Source: Parabacteroides sp. FAFU027 (GTDB taxonomy: Bacteria > Bacteroidota > Bacteroidia > Bacteroidales > UBA7332). Taken from it: a stretch of 64,000 nucleotides of DNA. The notes under the pieces were generated by a model. That model made no database searches. It was not told the DNA's origin and worked only from the letters and a program-made list of their open reading frames with translations. The stretch covers positions 186,001 to 250,000 of the forward strand of contig NZ_JAKZKV010000004.1 in the NCBI RefSeq assembly GCF_022808675.1. The letters run 5' to 3'. Positions 24,752 through 33,176 of this stretch are shown here, in pieces (position 1 is the stretch's first letter; the number at the start of each line of letters is the position of its first letter). Position numbers and translations under genes: made by a program.

Positions 24752-26836
24752 TCAATTGCAGATATAATCTGGAAGGGCAATCTTTTTATGCTGCTTTTCC
24801 AGTTGAGCCTGGAAGTCCAGTAAATCCTTTTTAGCCCTGAAGACAGATTGGGAAAGGATATACACATACTGATTAGAGCTGTTGATTAAAAGATCCAGAG
24901 CATCGTCGCTATATTGGTTCACTTCGAAATAACTCCAGCTTTTATTCAGGTATTTGGTGAGATTGGCCCTTATTTCATCTGTAATGATTGCCTCGTGAGT
25001 GGATGAATTCAAGAGAAGATCAATCTGCTCCTTAAAGGTCTTCTCAATTGGTTTGAATTTTTCAAGATTTTCCTCGATTACCCGAAACGGAGTAGTCTGA
25101 CTCATGAATTGGGTCGCATTTCGTACCTGAGTATAATAATCCATCTTTTCATGGTACTCTTTATTTCTGAGTATGAGTGCCTCGTATTTTTCCTTAAAGC
25201 AAGTTGTTTCACCCTGTAGCTCGGCTAGTGAAGAGAAATATTCGTGGATTTCGGAAAGCAAATGGTTCAGTTTAGAATTCTTTTCCTCCACTTCTTTTTT
25301 CAATTTGTCAGACAGAGAAATGCTATCCGCCGTTTTAAATGTCACTCCATCATAATCGAAGCTTGTGATGTCCTGCTGATTTTGGGAAATATGCTGCAAA
25401 GTCTCAATGTCATTTGTTAGCGATACAATGTCGATCGCCAGGTCAATCGAGTCATCGCTGAAGAGTTCGTTGAATGTTTTCTCGCTCGCAGGTCTCTCAG
25501 TGGGGATAATTTCAAAATCAGCCGGATTGAAATGATCATAGAATCCGTGGAAAATTGCATCAAATTCAAATTTCTTTTCTTGTTGGATAAACTCTTGCTC
25601 GAATTCCTGCATACCGATAGGTGATGGGCTCCATTCTAGTTCGATCCCATTAAATAAAACCTCTGAAACTCTTTCCTGGACGGCATTTGTATCACTCAGT
25701 AATGAGTTTGCCTGTTTATTATCTGGTTGTAATTGAGGAATATTTAGTTTACTGATTGCTTTGACCCGATCATACATGTTGGGGTGAGTGTCCCAGTTGT
25801 TTTTGATGTGAAGTTTTGACTGGCGAAACCGGTTCAGATTCTGAGTCGTAATGTGAGGCAATCCATGACGGTTGGGGATTCTGTTCTGTTTTGCCAGCGA
25901 ATCAAGCAAAGTCTGGTGTACTCTGAAAATATTGACGGGGCGGGCAGGAGTCCCGGGTCGGTTACAGAAGTAATTAATGGCAGAGTTCAGGCTCTGATCC
26001 GAAGGCTCAAGTCGAAGCAGAGCCGATGAAAATGTTTTGGAGCCAACAACATTCGCAGCTACTTCATCTGCATGAAATTCCATCTCGCGGGAGAGTTTCA
26101 GGTAATTCAGATTGAGTATCCGGTAAACTTTCCGGAGTACCCACTGGATTCCTTTGATAATCCACAAGGCTAATGAGACAAAGGGGGCGAAATACTGGCT
26201 GTGAGAAGCCCACATTTCAGCCATATCAACGTATGACTCATTCTCAAACAGCATATTATAGATCACCCGGTTGGTATTATTTACATAACTGCCCACCTTC
26301 ATGCTCCGCTGGGAAAAATGACCGAACTCATGCGCCAGAATCCCTTTAAACTCTCCGATAGTAGTTGTGTTAATAAGACCTACTCCGATCATCAGATTTT
26401 TCCGGACGGGAAGAAACATACTCCAGAAGGATGAACTGTAAAATACAGCCGCGTTGACCTCGGGTGTGAGATATACTTTTCTGGGGGACTGAGTCTGCAC
26501 CTCATTTACCACTTCACTGATCAGTTTGAATAGAGCCGGCTCTTGTTTAGGCTTAATCTCAATCAGGTTAGAGTAATCTGTTTTATTTCTTTGGAAAATA
26601 AACTTCAACAAAAAGATGAGAATGAGGATCCCTGCGCTGATTAGTCCGATTCCCCCCATGATGGTGACCACCATAGGCTTTAACCAGATCAGGTAAAGAC
26701 CGGCAGCGCCAAAGAGCAGGGTGAGAATAATGGCCAGCGATATCAATGTAATGTAGGTAACTGCAAAGAGGCCAATGGATAAGATAGAGCGATAGGCAGA
26801 TTGCCTGAATTCGGGTGAAACTTGGATGTTGTTCAT
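24752..26836 (-). CDS. M48 family membrane metalloprotease with long C-terminal extension
   Basis: 694 residues, much longer than HtpX (about 290). Two N-terminal transmembrane segments (about 18-52 and 54-82) precede the M48 peptidase domain, with the zinc motif HEFGH at 169-173 inside GILAHEFGHFSQRSMK, and the third ligand probably in EMEFHADEVAA. A mostly helical, charged extension of about 300 residues follows, with low similarity to known folds. It probably degrades membrane or misfolded proteins. A palindrome overlaps its promoter. Confidence 0.85.
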   Translation of the reverse strand: MNNIQVSPEFRQSAYRSILSIGLFAVTYITLISLAIILTLLFGAAGLYLIWLKPMVVTIMGGIGLISAGILILIFLLKFIFQRNKTDYSNLIEIKPKQEPALFKLISEVVNEVQTQSPRKVYLTPEVNAAVFYSSSFWSMFLPVRKNLMIGVGLINTTTIGEFKGILAHEFGHFSQRSMKVGSYVNNTNRVIYNMLFENESYVDMAEMWASHSQYFAPFVSLALWIIKGIQWVLRKVYRILNLNYLKLSREMEFHADEVAANVVGSKTFSSALLRLEPSDQSLNSAINYFCNRPGTPARPVNIFRVHQTLLDSLAKQNRIPNRHGLPHITTQNLNRFRQSKLHIKNNWDTHPNMYDRVKAISKLNIPQLQPDNKQANSLLSDTNAVQERVSEVLFNGIELEWSPSPIGMQEFEQEFIQQEKKFEFDAIFHGFYDHFNPADFEIIPTERPASEKTFNELFSDDSIDLAIDIVSLTNDIETLQHISQNQQDITSFDYDGVTFKTADSISLSDKLKKEVEEKNSKLNHLLSEIHEYFSSLAELQGETTCFKEKYEALILRNKEYHEKMDYYTQVRNATQFMSQTTPFRVIEENLEKFKPIEKTFKEQIDLLLNSSTHEAIITDEIRANLTKYLNKSWSYFEVNQYSDDALDLLINSSNQYVYILSQSVFRAKKDLLDFQAQLEKQHKKIALPDYICN

Positions 26837-26887
26837 CGGATTAGTCCTTTATGTGATTATTAAATAGTCTGATATCAATGATTAATA

Positions 26888-26919
26888 GCAACAATACAAT
26901 GGGTATTGTTGCAAATGTA
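26888..26919 (-). promoter_or_regulatory. -7 element with overlapping palindrome upstream of the M48 protease
   Basis: GCAACAATAC (26888-26897) and GTATTGTTGC (26903-26912) form a perfect 10-bp inverted repeat with a 5-nt centre. It abuts TACATTTG on the minus strand (26912-26919), a TAnnTTTG match. The palindrome would cover the transcription start, a good place for a repressor operator, or it would form a 5'-end mRNA hairpin. The adjoining 26937-27185 shows nothing further. Confidence 0.5.
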
Positions 26920-27185
26920 TATAAAAATTATGTTTGAGATTCGGTTTTTATTTGCAAAAACGGGATTTTTATCGGATGAAATTAATATTTGTATGATGTG
27001 TTGTTTGATTTGAAAAATAATTTAATAGATTTGCGAATGAAATGAATGTTTAAAGTCTGTGTGTAGTATTTGTATAAAACACACTTTATGCTTTCCATTT
27101 GAATATGAATATTTTCTACTAAAGCAGCATACGCTATTACTTTAATAGAAGAGGGGAATAATTACTAATGACGTATTTATTTACA

Positions 27186-27500
27186 GGCAAAATAGTCCGC
27201 AATTAAAGAATAAAAGATTCCGGTGTAGACGGCAAACAATCCGGCTCGGGGATAAAAGTTTTATGCTTGAGCGGCAGAGAGTTATTCTTTGGCCGGAGTC
27301 ATTTACCTCTAAGCGGAAATGAATCCTTCTTAAGCCGGAAACATTTACACTCAGGCGACAAAGATTTACTCCGAAGCGGGAAAGAATTATTCTCAGGAAT
27401 CAGAGTTTCCCGCTTAAGCGGCAAGCATTTATTCTTAAGCGGTAAAGTTTTACTCCCGGGAATCAAAGTTTTACCCCCGGGAATCAAAGTAAATAGTCAA
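27186..27500. repeat. 21-bp period tandem array B
   Basis: Fifteen units of exactly 21 bp without an indel (unit starts every 21 bp from 27186; clearest between 27270 and 27500). The loose consensus begins AGCGG and continues with A-rich and T-rich parts; several units contain ATTTAC. The last three units (from 27438) are the most alike, and earlier ones are strongly diverged. It lies 80 bp upstream of an uncharacterised gene. Open frames across it are expected from the unit length and are not annotated as genes. Confidence 0.85.
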
Positions 27501-27579
27501 AAGAAAAATCTATTATGATATGTTTGTAAGTGTCTGTATTATAGTTGCATATATGTTTAACTCAATTAAAAGCTAAGAA

Positions 27580-28245
27580 ATGGCAGATTACATTCCTCAG
27601 TCCGACGCCGAATATGATATTTGGCAGGACAATTTGGTTTTGATTGTATTGGCGAGCGCAGCCGGTTGGGGTATTCCTACAGAGGATGTCCAAGAGGTTA
27701 CTGACGCTCAGTCATTTTGGAAAACTGCTTTTGCCAAAGCAAGCAATAAGCAGAACCGGACCTCCGCCGATGTGGCGGCTAAAGAAGACGCCCGCAAGGG
27801 ATATGACAAAGTATTGCGCACTTTCATTGCACAATGGCTGGCGAGCAATACCAAAGTAACTGACAGCGATCGCATACGCATGGGATTGTCTGTAAAATCA
27901 ACCACGCGCACGGCTACTCCTAAGCCATCCAGTGCTCCCGTGGGAAATATTGATTTCTCTGTCCGTTTGCAGCATTTGCTTCATTTCTTTGATGAAAGCA
28001 CTCCGCGCAGCAAGGCTAAACCAACAGGAGTTCATGGTTGCGAAATCTATTACAAGATTGATGGTGCATCGCCAACGGATGAGTCGGAAATGATCTTTGT
28101 GGCTACCAGTACAGCAACGCCTTTTACCATCAACTTCGAGGGTAAGCATGCGGGAAAGATTGTTTACTATCGTTTTCGCTGGGTGAATTCCCGTGGCGAA
28201 CGCGGCCCGTGGAGCAGCGTAATCAGTGCGACTATAGTGGGATAG
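27580..28245 (+). CDS. Uncharacterised protein with C-terminal fibronectin-like beta domain
   Basis: 221 residues, no signal peptide. The N-terminal half (about 1-105) is helical, starting MADYIPQSDAEYDIWQDN, with repeated aromatic and alanine positions. After a Thr/Pro/Ser-rich linker (about 107-122), the C-terminal half looks beta-rich and ends WVNSRGERGPWSSVISATIVG, resembling the last strands of a fibronectin type III-like fold. No named family was recognised. The gene lies directly behind array B and has its own terminator. Confidence 0.7.
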   Translation: MADYIPQSDAEYDIWQDNLVLIVLASAAGWGIPTEDVQEVTDAQSFWKTAFAKASNKQNRTSADVAAKEDARKGYDKVLRTFIAQWLASNTKVTDSDRIRMGLSVKSTTRTATPKPSSAPVGNIDFSVRLQHLLHFFDESTPRSKAKPTGVHGCEIYYKIDGASPTDESEMIFVATSTATPFTINFEGKHAGKIVYYRFRWVNSRGERGPWSSVISATIVG

Positions 28246-28272
28246 AAGGAGCTTCCCTGCTAATTTGGATTT

Positions 28273-28319
28273 ATTCATTCCTCCGGGCTGTAGGGGCCGG
28301 GGGAATGAATTCTCTTTTA
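28273..28319 (+). terminator. Intrinsic terminator of the 27580 gene
   Basis: TTCATTCCTCCGG pairs with CCGGGGGAATGAA (one mismatch), followed by a T-rich tail. Confidence 0.7.
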
Positions 28320-28447
28320 TAGGGAGTCGATTTAGAGCTTGATTAAAATGTTCTAATTTAGAAGACGTTTCTCTTTATAGATTATTTCAGTTTAAAAGGA
28401 TATTACACTATCCATTTGTGTGATTGCGAAATCTAATTCAAATATTC

Positions 28448-29485
28448 ATGAAAACATTTACCTCCTTGCATTTTTTTCTTGTGATAATTACATTCTTAAC
28501 GATACTACAGCCATTACTTTATTCAGCGTCGCCAGTTACTAAATATTCGGCTCTGCCAGAAAAAGTGAAAATGTTTAATACAGATAATCTTATTAATGTT
28601 GGTAAGAAAGAAGGGATAGCAGCAATTCGTAAATATATTGATCCTTTTGAACTGGCAATAGTAGATTCTATGTATGCGTCAAAGTTAATAGAGATAGAGT
28701 TTGCTAAAGGATTTTATGGAAGACATTACCAGCGATCAGAAATTCACACATTTGATTTGCCTAAATATACACTTCAGATCGCAGATGAATTTTATAATCC
28801 GGAAGCAGGGAGAAAAATATTTGAATATTATTGTCGGGTTCCCAAGTTTATAAAATCCGATACATTATATTATATGTATAATGATTTAAGCAGTTATCTC
28901 AAGATTCTTGTGAAATACAAATCCCCCCGAATCATCCAACGCTTGAAAAGGGATTATTATACCTGGATCCGGTTAATGAAAAAAGCACCCAAAAAGAAAT
29001 ATTTGACATTTGAGGAAAGACGGAAGATTTCATTTGAAGAATCTATGAAGTTTAAACCTTCTGATCTTTACGTAGATTGTCATTTTACTGCATTTCAGAT
29101 TGCCGAAGCTTTACATTATATGAAGATCAAAGGTTTTGATAATTCTTTAGTTGAGGAGTTGAAAAGAGAACAATCATATCCTTTTGCTCAAGGATATGAA
29201 TTCCCAAATCCTTATCCGGTTGCATATAATTATTCAAAACTGAATGGCAATATATTTAAACTCAAAACAGATATAACCTCCATCAGAAAGGATTATAAAT
29301 TAATTGTCGGACTAATCAAAGCGGAATATGTAGCTCATAGCAGATACAATAATATAGAAATTATTGAGAATGGAAGAAATGCATATATAACAATTGGAAG
29401 TGGTGATGGCATGGATTCTTATTTAGTAAAGTTGTTGAATAGAAGAACTATTGCTGTTTATTATATTTCATCTGTCATGGAATAA
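28448..29485 (+). CDS. Uncharacterised secreted or anchored protein
   Basis: 345 residues from ATG 28448, which begins a hydrophobic signal sequence (about 1-28). A TTG at 28424 would only add residues ahead of it. The mature part is rich in Lys, Tyr and Ile, with conserved-looking YVDCHFTAFQIAEALHYM near the middle, and ends without a sorting signal. The gene is clearly AT-richer than its neighbours, most of all compared with the GC-rich radA next door, which suggests recent acquisition. No family was recognised. Confidence 0.65.
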   Translation: MKTFTSLHFFLVIITFLTILQPLLYSASPVTKYSALPEKVKMFNTDNLINVGKKEGIAAIRKYIDPFELAIVDSMYASKLIEIEFAKGFYGRHYQRSEIHTFDLPKYTLQIADEFYNPEAGRKIFEYYCRVPKFIKSDTLYYMYNDLSSYLKILVKYKSPRIIQRLKRDYYTWIRLMKKAPKKKYLTFEERRKISFEESMKFKPSDLYVDCHFTAFQIAEALHYMKIKGFDNSLVEELKREQSYPFAQGYEFPNPYPVAYNYSKLNGNIFKLKTDITSIRKDYKLIVGLIKAEYVAHSRYNNIEIIENGRNAYITIGSGDGMDSYLVKLLNRRTIAVYYISSVME

Positions 29486-29663
29486 TTGATAGAATATTGA
29501 TTTTGGAGATTTTTATTACCAGATCACATTCTATTATTGTGTTCTTAAAATTGGAGGCTATTTAAACGAATAAGCTAACTTCTTTAAAGAAGAGAATAAA
29601 GAGCTGTCGAATTCTTCCCCCACATTCCCTATCTTTACACCTTCAATTTTCAATCCCTGATTT

Positions 29664-31034
29664 ATGGCAAAGACCAAGACCGTATATGTCTGCTCGCAGT
29701 GTGGAGTCGATTCCCCGAAATGGGTGGGCAAATGTCCTTCGTGTGGAAGCTGGAACAGCTATGTAGAGGAGGTGGTGAGCAAATCCCCCGCCGTGCAGCG
29801 CAGCTATACCGGCGCAGAGACGCTCAAATCAAAACCCCGTAAGCTCAACGAGATAGAAACCAATCACGAAGAACGGCTCAACATGCACGATGAGGAGCTG
29901 AACCGTGTGCTCGGGGGCGGCATGGTGATGGGTTCACTGGTGCTGCTCGGCGGAGAACCGGGCATCGGGAAGTCCACGTTGCTGTTGCAGACGGTTTTGA
30001 AAGTACGGGGGAAACGGATTCTCTACGTCTCCGGTGAAGAGAGCGCGCGCCAGCTCAAGATGCGGGCGGAGCGTCTCGGTGCATCGCCGGACCACGACCT
30101 CTATATCGTGTGCGAAACCTCCCTGGAGGAGATCTTCGTGCATGTCAAAAACATCGATCCCGAGCTGCTGATTATCGACTCGATTCAGACCATCTCGACC
30201 GAGGTGGTGGAATCATCCCCCGGTAGCGTATCGCAGGTGCGCGAGTGTGCGGCATCGTTGCTTAAGTATGCCAAGGAATCCGGTACGCCCACCCTCTTAA
30301 TTGGTCATATTAATAAGGAGGGAAGCATTGCCGGACCGAAAGTGCTGGAGCATATTGTGGATTCGGTATTGCAGTTTGAGGGGGACCAACATTATATGTA
30401 CAGAATTCTTCGCTCCATCAAGAACCGCTTCGGAAGCACAGCCGAACTGGGCATTTACGAGATGCGGCAGGATGGTCTTCGTGAAGTGAGTAATCCTTCC
30501 GAACTGTTATTGACCCAAAATCACGAGGGGCTGAGCGGCGTCTCCATCGCGGCGGCCATCGAAGGCGTGCGGCCGTTTCTGATCGAAACGCAAGCGTTGG
30601 TGAGTACGGCGGTGTACGGTACGCCCCAACGTTCGGCCACGGGCTTCGACCTGCGACGCATGAATATGCTGTTGGCAGTGTTGGAAAAACGGGCGGGATT
30701 CAAACTGGCACAGAAGGATGTTTTCCTCAATATTGCCGGAGGCTTGAAGGTAAACGACCCGGCCATCGACCTTTCGGTACTGTCAGCCGTCTTATCTTCC
30801 AATCTCGATGTGCCGGTGGAACGGTTGGTTTGTGCCACGGGCGAAGTCGGTCTCTCCGGAGAAATCCGTCCGGTCAACCGCATCGAGCAGCGCATCCTCG
30901 AGGCACAGAAACTCGGCTTCCAGCGCATCATTCTTCCGGCTGACAACCTCAAGGGACTTGACCGTAAGAAATTCACCATCGAAACCGTACCGGCGAAGAA
31001 GGTGGAAGAGGCGTTCCGTGCGTTGTTTGGATAA
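29664..31034 (+). CDS. radA: DNA repair protein RadA (Sms)
   Basis: 456 residues. An N-terminal zinc finger (C10, C13, C24, C27) precedes a RecA-like ATPase with Walker A GGEPGIGKST at 96-105. The RadA signature KNRFGS lies near 254. The C-terminal part is a Lon-protease-like domain without catalytic residues (VNDPAIDLSVLSAVLSS). RadA is a helicase that extends strand exchange and processes recombination intermediates. TATCTTTA at 29630 is a near match to the -7 element. Confidence 0.96.
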   Translation: MAKTKTVYVCSQCGVDSPKWVGKCPSCGSWNSYVEEVVSKSPAVQRSYTGAETLKSKPRKLNEIETNHEERLNMHDEELNRVLGGGMVMGSLVLLGGEPGIGKSTLLLQTVLKVRGKRILYVSGEESARQLKMRAERLGASPDHDLYIVCETSLEEIFVHVKNIDPELLIIDSIQTISTEVVESSPGSVSQVRECAASLLKYAKESGTPTLLIGHINKEGSIAGPKVLEHIVDSVLQFEGDQHYMYRILRSIKNRFGSTAELGIYEMRQDGLREVSNPSELLLTQNHEGLSGVSIAAAIEGVRPFLIETQALVSTAVYGTPQRSATGFDLRRMNMLLAVLEKRAGFKLAQKDVFLNIAGGLKVNDPAIDLSVLSAVLSSNLDVPVERLVCATGEVGLSGEIRPVNRIEQRILEAQKLGFQRIILPADNLKGLDRKKFTIETVPAKKVEEAFRALFG

Positions 31035-31051
31035 AATCTCTATATCTGAAA

Positions 31052-31081
31052 ACGCTGACAGGTGCTCGCACGCTGTCAGGT
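31052..31081 (+). repeat. 30-bp palindromic repeat, left copy
   Basis: This 30-bp near-palindrome has ACGCTGACAGGT at one end and GCTGTCAGGT at the other. It occurs inverted at 31183-31212. The spacing of GCTGACAGG halves around GCACGC resembles a dispersed REP-like hairpin. Confidence 0.65.
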
Positions 31082-31182
31082 TTGTCGGTTGAAATAATAG
31101 ACTTCCATTAAAATACAAGTAAAATCAAGGTTTCCATCCTACAAGATGGTTGACTGATGGAACAATCATTCGAATAGCACAG

Positions 31183-31212
31183 ACCTGTCAGCGTGCTTGC
31201 ACCTGACAGCGT
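31183..31212 (-). repeat. 30-bp palindromic repeat, right inverted copy
   Basis: It matches the reverse complement of 31052-31081 except for the central bases and two A/T swaps. The two copies bracket about 100 bp of unique sequence between radA and the nuclease gene. Confidence 0.65.
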
Positions 31213-31241
31213 CAGGAAACAAAATAATTTATCACTCCCCA

Positions 31242-32183
31242 ATGAAAAAAACGTGGATCATCCTCTTGATCTGTTTGCTGGCCTTTGGCGTGATCCTTTG
31301 GGCGCAACGCAAAAAAGAGGCAACCCCAACTGCGCTGGAACTTCCGGCGATCAGCGCCAACGATGAAATAGTCAAACATACCGGTTACACACTCTCCTAC
31401 AACGAAGCGAATGAGCAAGCCAATTGGGTGGCATACGAGCTGACCGCAGAAGAGACCCAAAAGGCTTTCGAGCGCACCAATAAATTTATTCCCGATCCCG
31501 AAGTGCCTACCGGTTCAGCCGATGATGCCGATTACCGGGGCTCGGGTTATGACCGCGGACACCTGGCTCCCGCAGCCGATATGGGTTGGTCTGAAACCAC
31601 GATGCGTGAGTCTTTCTATTTCAGCAATATGTCTCCGCAACGACCGGAATTCAACCGGGGCATCTGGAAAGAGCTCGAAGAGCAGGTGCGCAACTGGGCG
31701 AGGGATTACAATAAAATATATGTAGTGACCGGTCCGGTTTTGGAGGAAGGACTTCAGACAATCGGACATGACCACGTTTCCGTTCCCAAAGCCTATTATA
31801 AGGTAATATTGGATTACAACGGTTCGGAACCTAAGGGGATTGGCTTTATCTTGCCGAATGAAGGCTCATCGCGACCGGTTTCTTCCTATGCGGTAACGAT
31901 TGATAGCGTGGAGAAGGTGACGCATCTTGACTTCTACCCGGCTTTACCCGATGCACAGGAGAAAAAGATCGAAAGCACTCTCTGCGTCAGTTGCTGGAAT
32001 TGGGAATCTACATCGACCCGAAGCGTTCATTCTTCCAAACCAACGAAATCCACTCAGGGAAATACAACCGGAGAAAAAGTCCAATGCCACGGCATCACCA
32101 AAGCGGGCAACCGATGCAAAAACATGACGACCAATCCTTCGGGGTATTGCGTTCATCATGAATCACAGGCCAATCAACAATAA
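31242..32183 (+). CDS. DNA/RNA non-specific endonuclease with C-terminal Cys/His module
   Basis: 313 residues from ATG 31242, which starts an N-terminal hydrophobic segment (MKKTWIILLICLLAFGVIL). An upstream start at 31197 would lie inside the repeat. The ββα-Me nuclease motif YDRGHLAPAADM is present, with FYFSNMSPQ and the metal-site Asn in PEFNRGIW. After about residue 250 a Ser/Thr-rich linker leads to CHGITKAGNRCKN and YCVHH, which looks like a small metal-binding module. It is probably exported, for nucleic acid use or degradation. The next gene starts 28 bp downstream. Confidence 0.87.
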   Translation: MKKTWIILLICLLAFGVILWAQRKKEATPTALELPAISANDEIVKHTGYTLSYNEANEQANWVAYELTAEETQKAFERTNKFIPDPEVPTGSADDADYRGSGYDRGHLAPAADMGWSETTMRESFYFSNMSPQRPEFNRGIWKELEEQVRNWARDYNKIYVVTGPVLEEGLQTIGHDHVSVPKAYYKVILDYNGSEPKGIGFILPNEGSSRPVSSYAVTIDSVEKVTHLDFYPALPDAQEKKIESTLCVSCWNWESTSTRSVHSSKPTKSTQGNTTGEKVQCHGITKAGNRCKNMTTNPSGYCVHHESQANQQ

Positions 32184-32211
32184 GTAATAACAATCAACGA
32201 AAATACAAGAC

Positions 32212-33111
32212 ATGCAATTTCCTCCTTTTCTCAAACCTGGCGATCAGATTCGCGTAATTTCTCCTTCCGGAAAAATAGATCCAAACCTGGTAAACGGAGC
32301 CATTGACCGGCTTTACCTCTGGAACTTCAATCCTGTTGGTGGCCGTTACGCCAAAGGCGCTTACGGACGCTATTCGGGAACAGTTGACGAGCGGTTGTAC
32401 GATTTGATGGAAGCGCTTTACGATCCGGCGGTGAAGGCGATTGTGTGCAGTCGCGGGGGATACGGAGCCATTCATCTGCTTGATTTGGTCGATCCCGAAG
32501 TAATTCGCCAGAATCCCAAATGGCTGATTGGCTTCAGTGATATTACCGCAATCCATGCCCTGATGCAAAATGCCGGGGTGGCCTCGCTGCATGCCCCGAT
32601 GGCCCGCCATTTAGCCGAAGAAGATGATTTTTCAGCGGCAGCTTTGAAGCAGATTTTGATGGGTGAGATTCCCGGATATACCATCGAGAATCATCCGCTT
32701 AATCGTGAGGGAGAAGCAACCGGTATCCTGCGTGGTGGAAACCTCTCTGTTCTGGCTGGATTGCGCGGTACAAAATACGATTTCCCGGTTGAGAATACCA
32801 TCCTTTTTATTGAGGAGATTGGAGAGGAGCCTTATCATGTTGAACGGATGCTTTACAACTTGAAAATGAGTGGTGTACTGGCAAAACTCTCCGGTCTGAT
32901 TGTTGGACAGTTTACCAATTATGAGGAAGACAAAGGCATGTTTAAATCACTTTACGAGATTATCTACGATACAGTAAGTGAATATGACTATCCGGTACTT
33001 TTCAATTTTCCGGTGGGACACGTTGCCGAAAATTATCCCCTTATCTGCGGGGCAAAGGCGACGTTAAAAATCGGTAAATCGTCAACGCTTTCTTTTTCAT
33101 TGTCTGAATAA
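32212..33111 (+). CDS. ldcA: LD-carboxypeptidase (muramoyltetrapeptide carboxypeptidase, S66)
   Basis: 299 residues. S66 family enzymes cut the L-Lys/mDAP-D-Ala bond of tetrapeptides in peptidoglycan recycling. The nucleophilic Ser lies in GFSDIT (about 107-112), the Glu in EEIGEEPYHVERML, and the His in FPVGHVAEN near the C-terminus. AVCSRGGYGAIHLL-like CSRGGYGAIHLL is the substrate-binding loop. No signal peptide, so it is cytoplasmic. Probably co-transcribed with the nuclease gene. Confidence 0.92.
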   Translation: MQFPPFLKPGDQIRVISPSGKIDPNLVNGAIDRLYLWNFNPVGGRYAKGAYGRYSGTVDERLYDLMEALYDPAVKAIVCSRGGYGAIHLLDLVDPEVIRQNPKWLIGFSDITAIHALMQNAGVASLHAPMARHLAEEDDFSAAALKQILMGEIPGYTIENHPLNREGEATGILRGGNLSVLAGLRGTKYDFPVENTILFIEEIGEEPYHVERMLYNLKMSGVLAKLSGLIVGQFTNYEEDKGMFKSLYEIIYDTVSEYDYPVLFNFPVGHVAENYPLICGAKATLKIGKSSTLSFSLSE

Positions 33112-33146
33112 TAGGAAAAAAGCCATGGCGGGGGAGGTAAAATCTT

Positions 33147-33154
33147 TATTTTTG
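33147..33154 (+). promoter_or_regulatory. -7 promoter element of the heparinase-like gene
   Basis: TATTTTTG is a full TAnnTTTG match, 23 nt before the ATG at 33177. Confidence 0.5.
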
Positions 33155-33176
33155 CAAGTAACTAACTCGGATTACT

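Noticed and set aside
27267-27518. Plus-strand 83-codon frame in array B
   Set aside because: Repeats only; the other strand is equally open, and no promoter or conserved start is seen.
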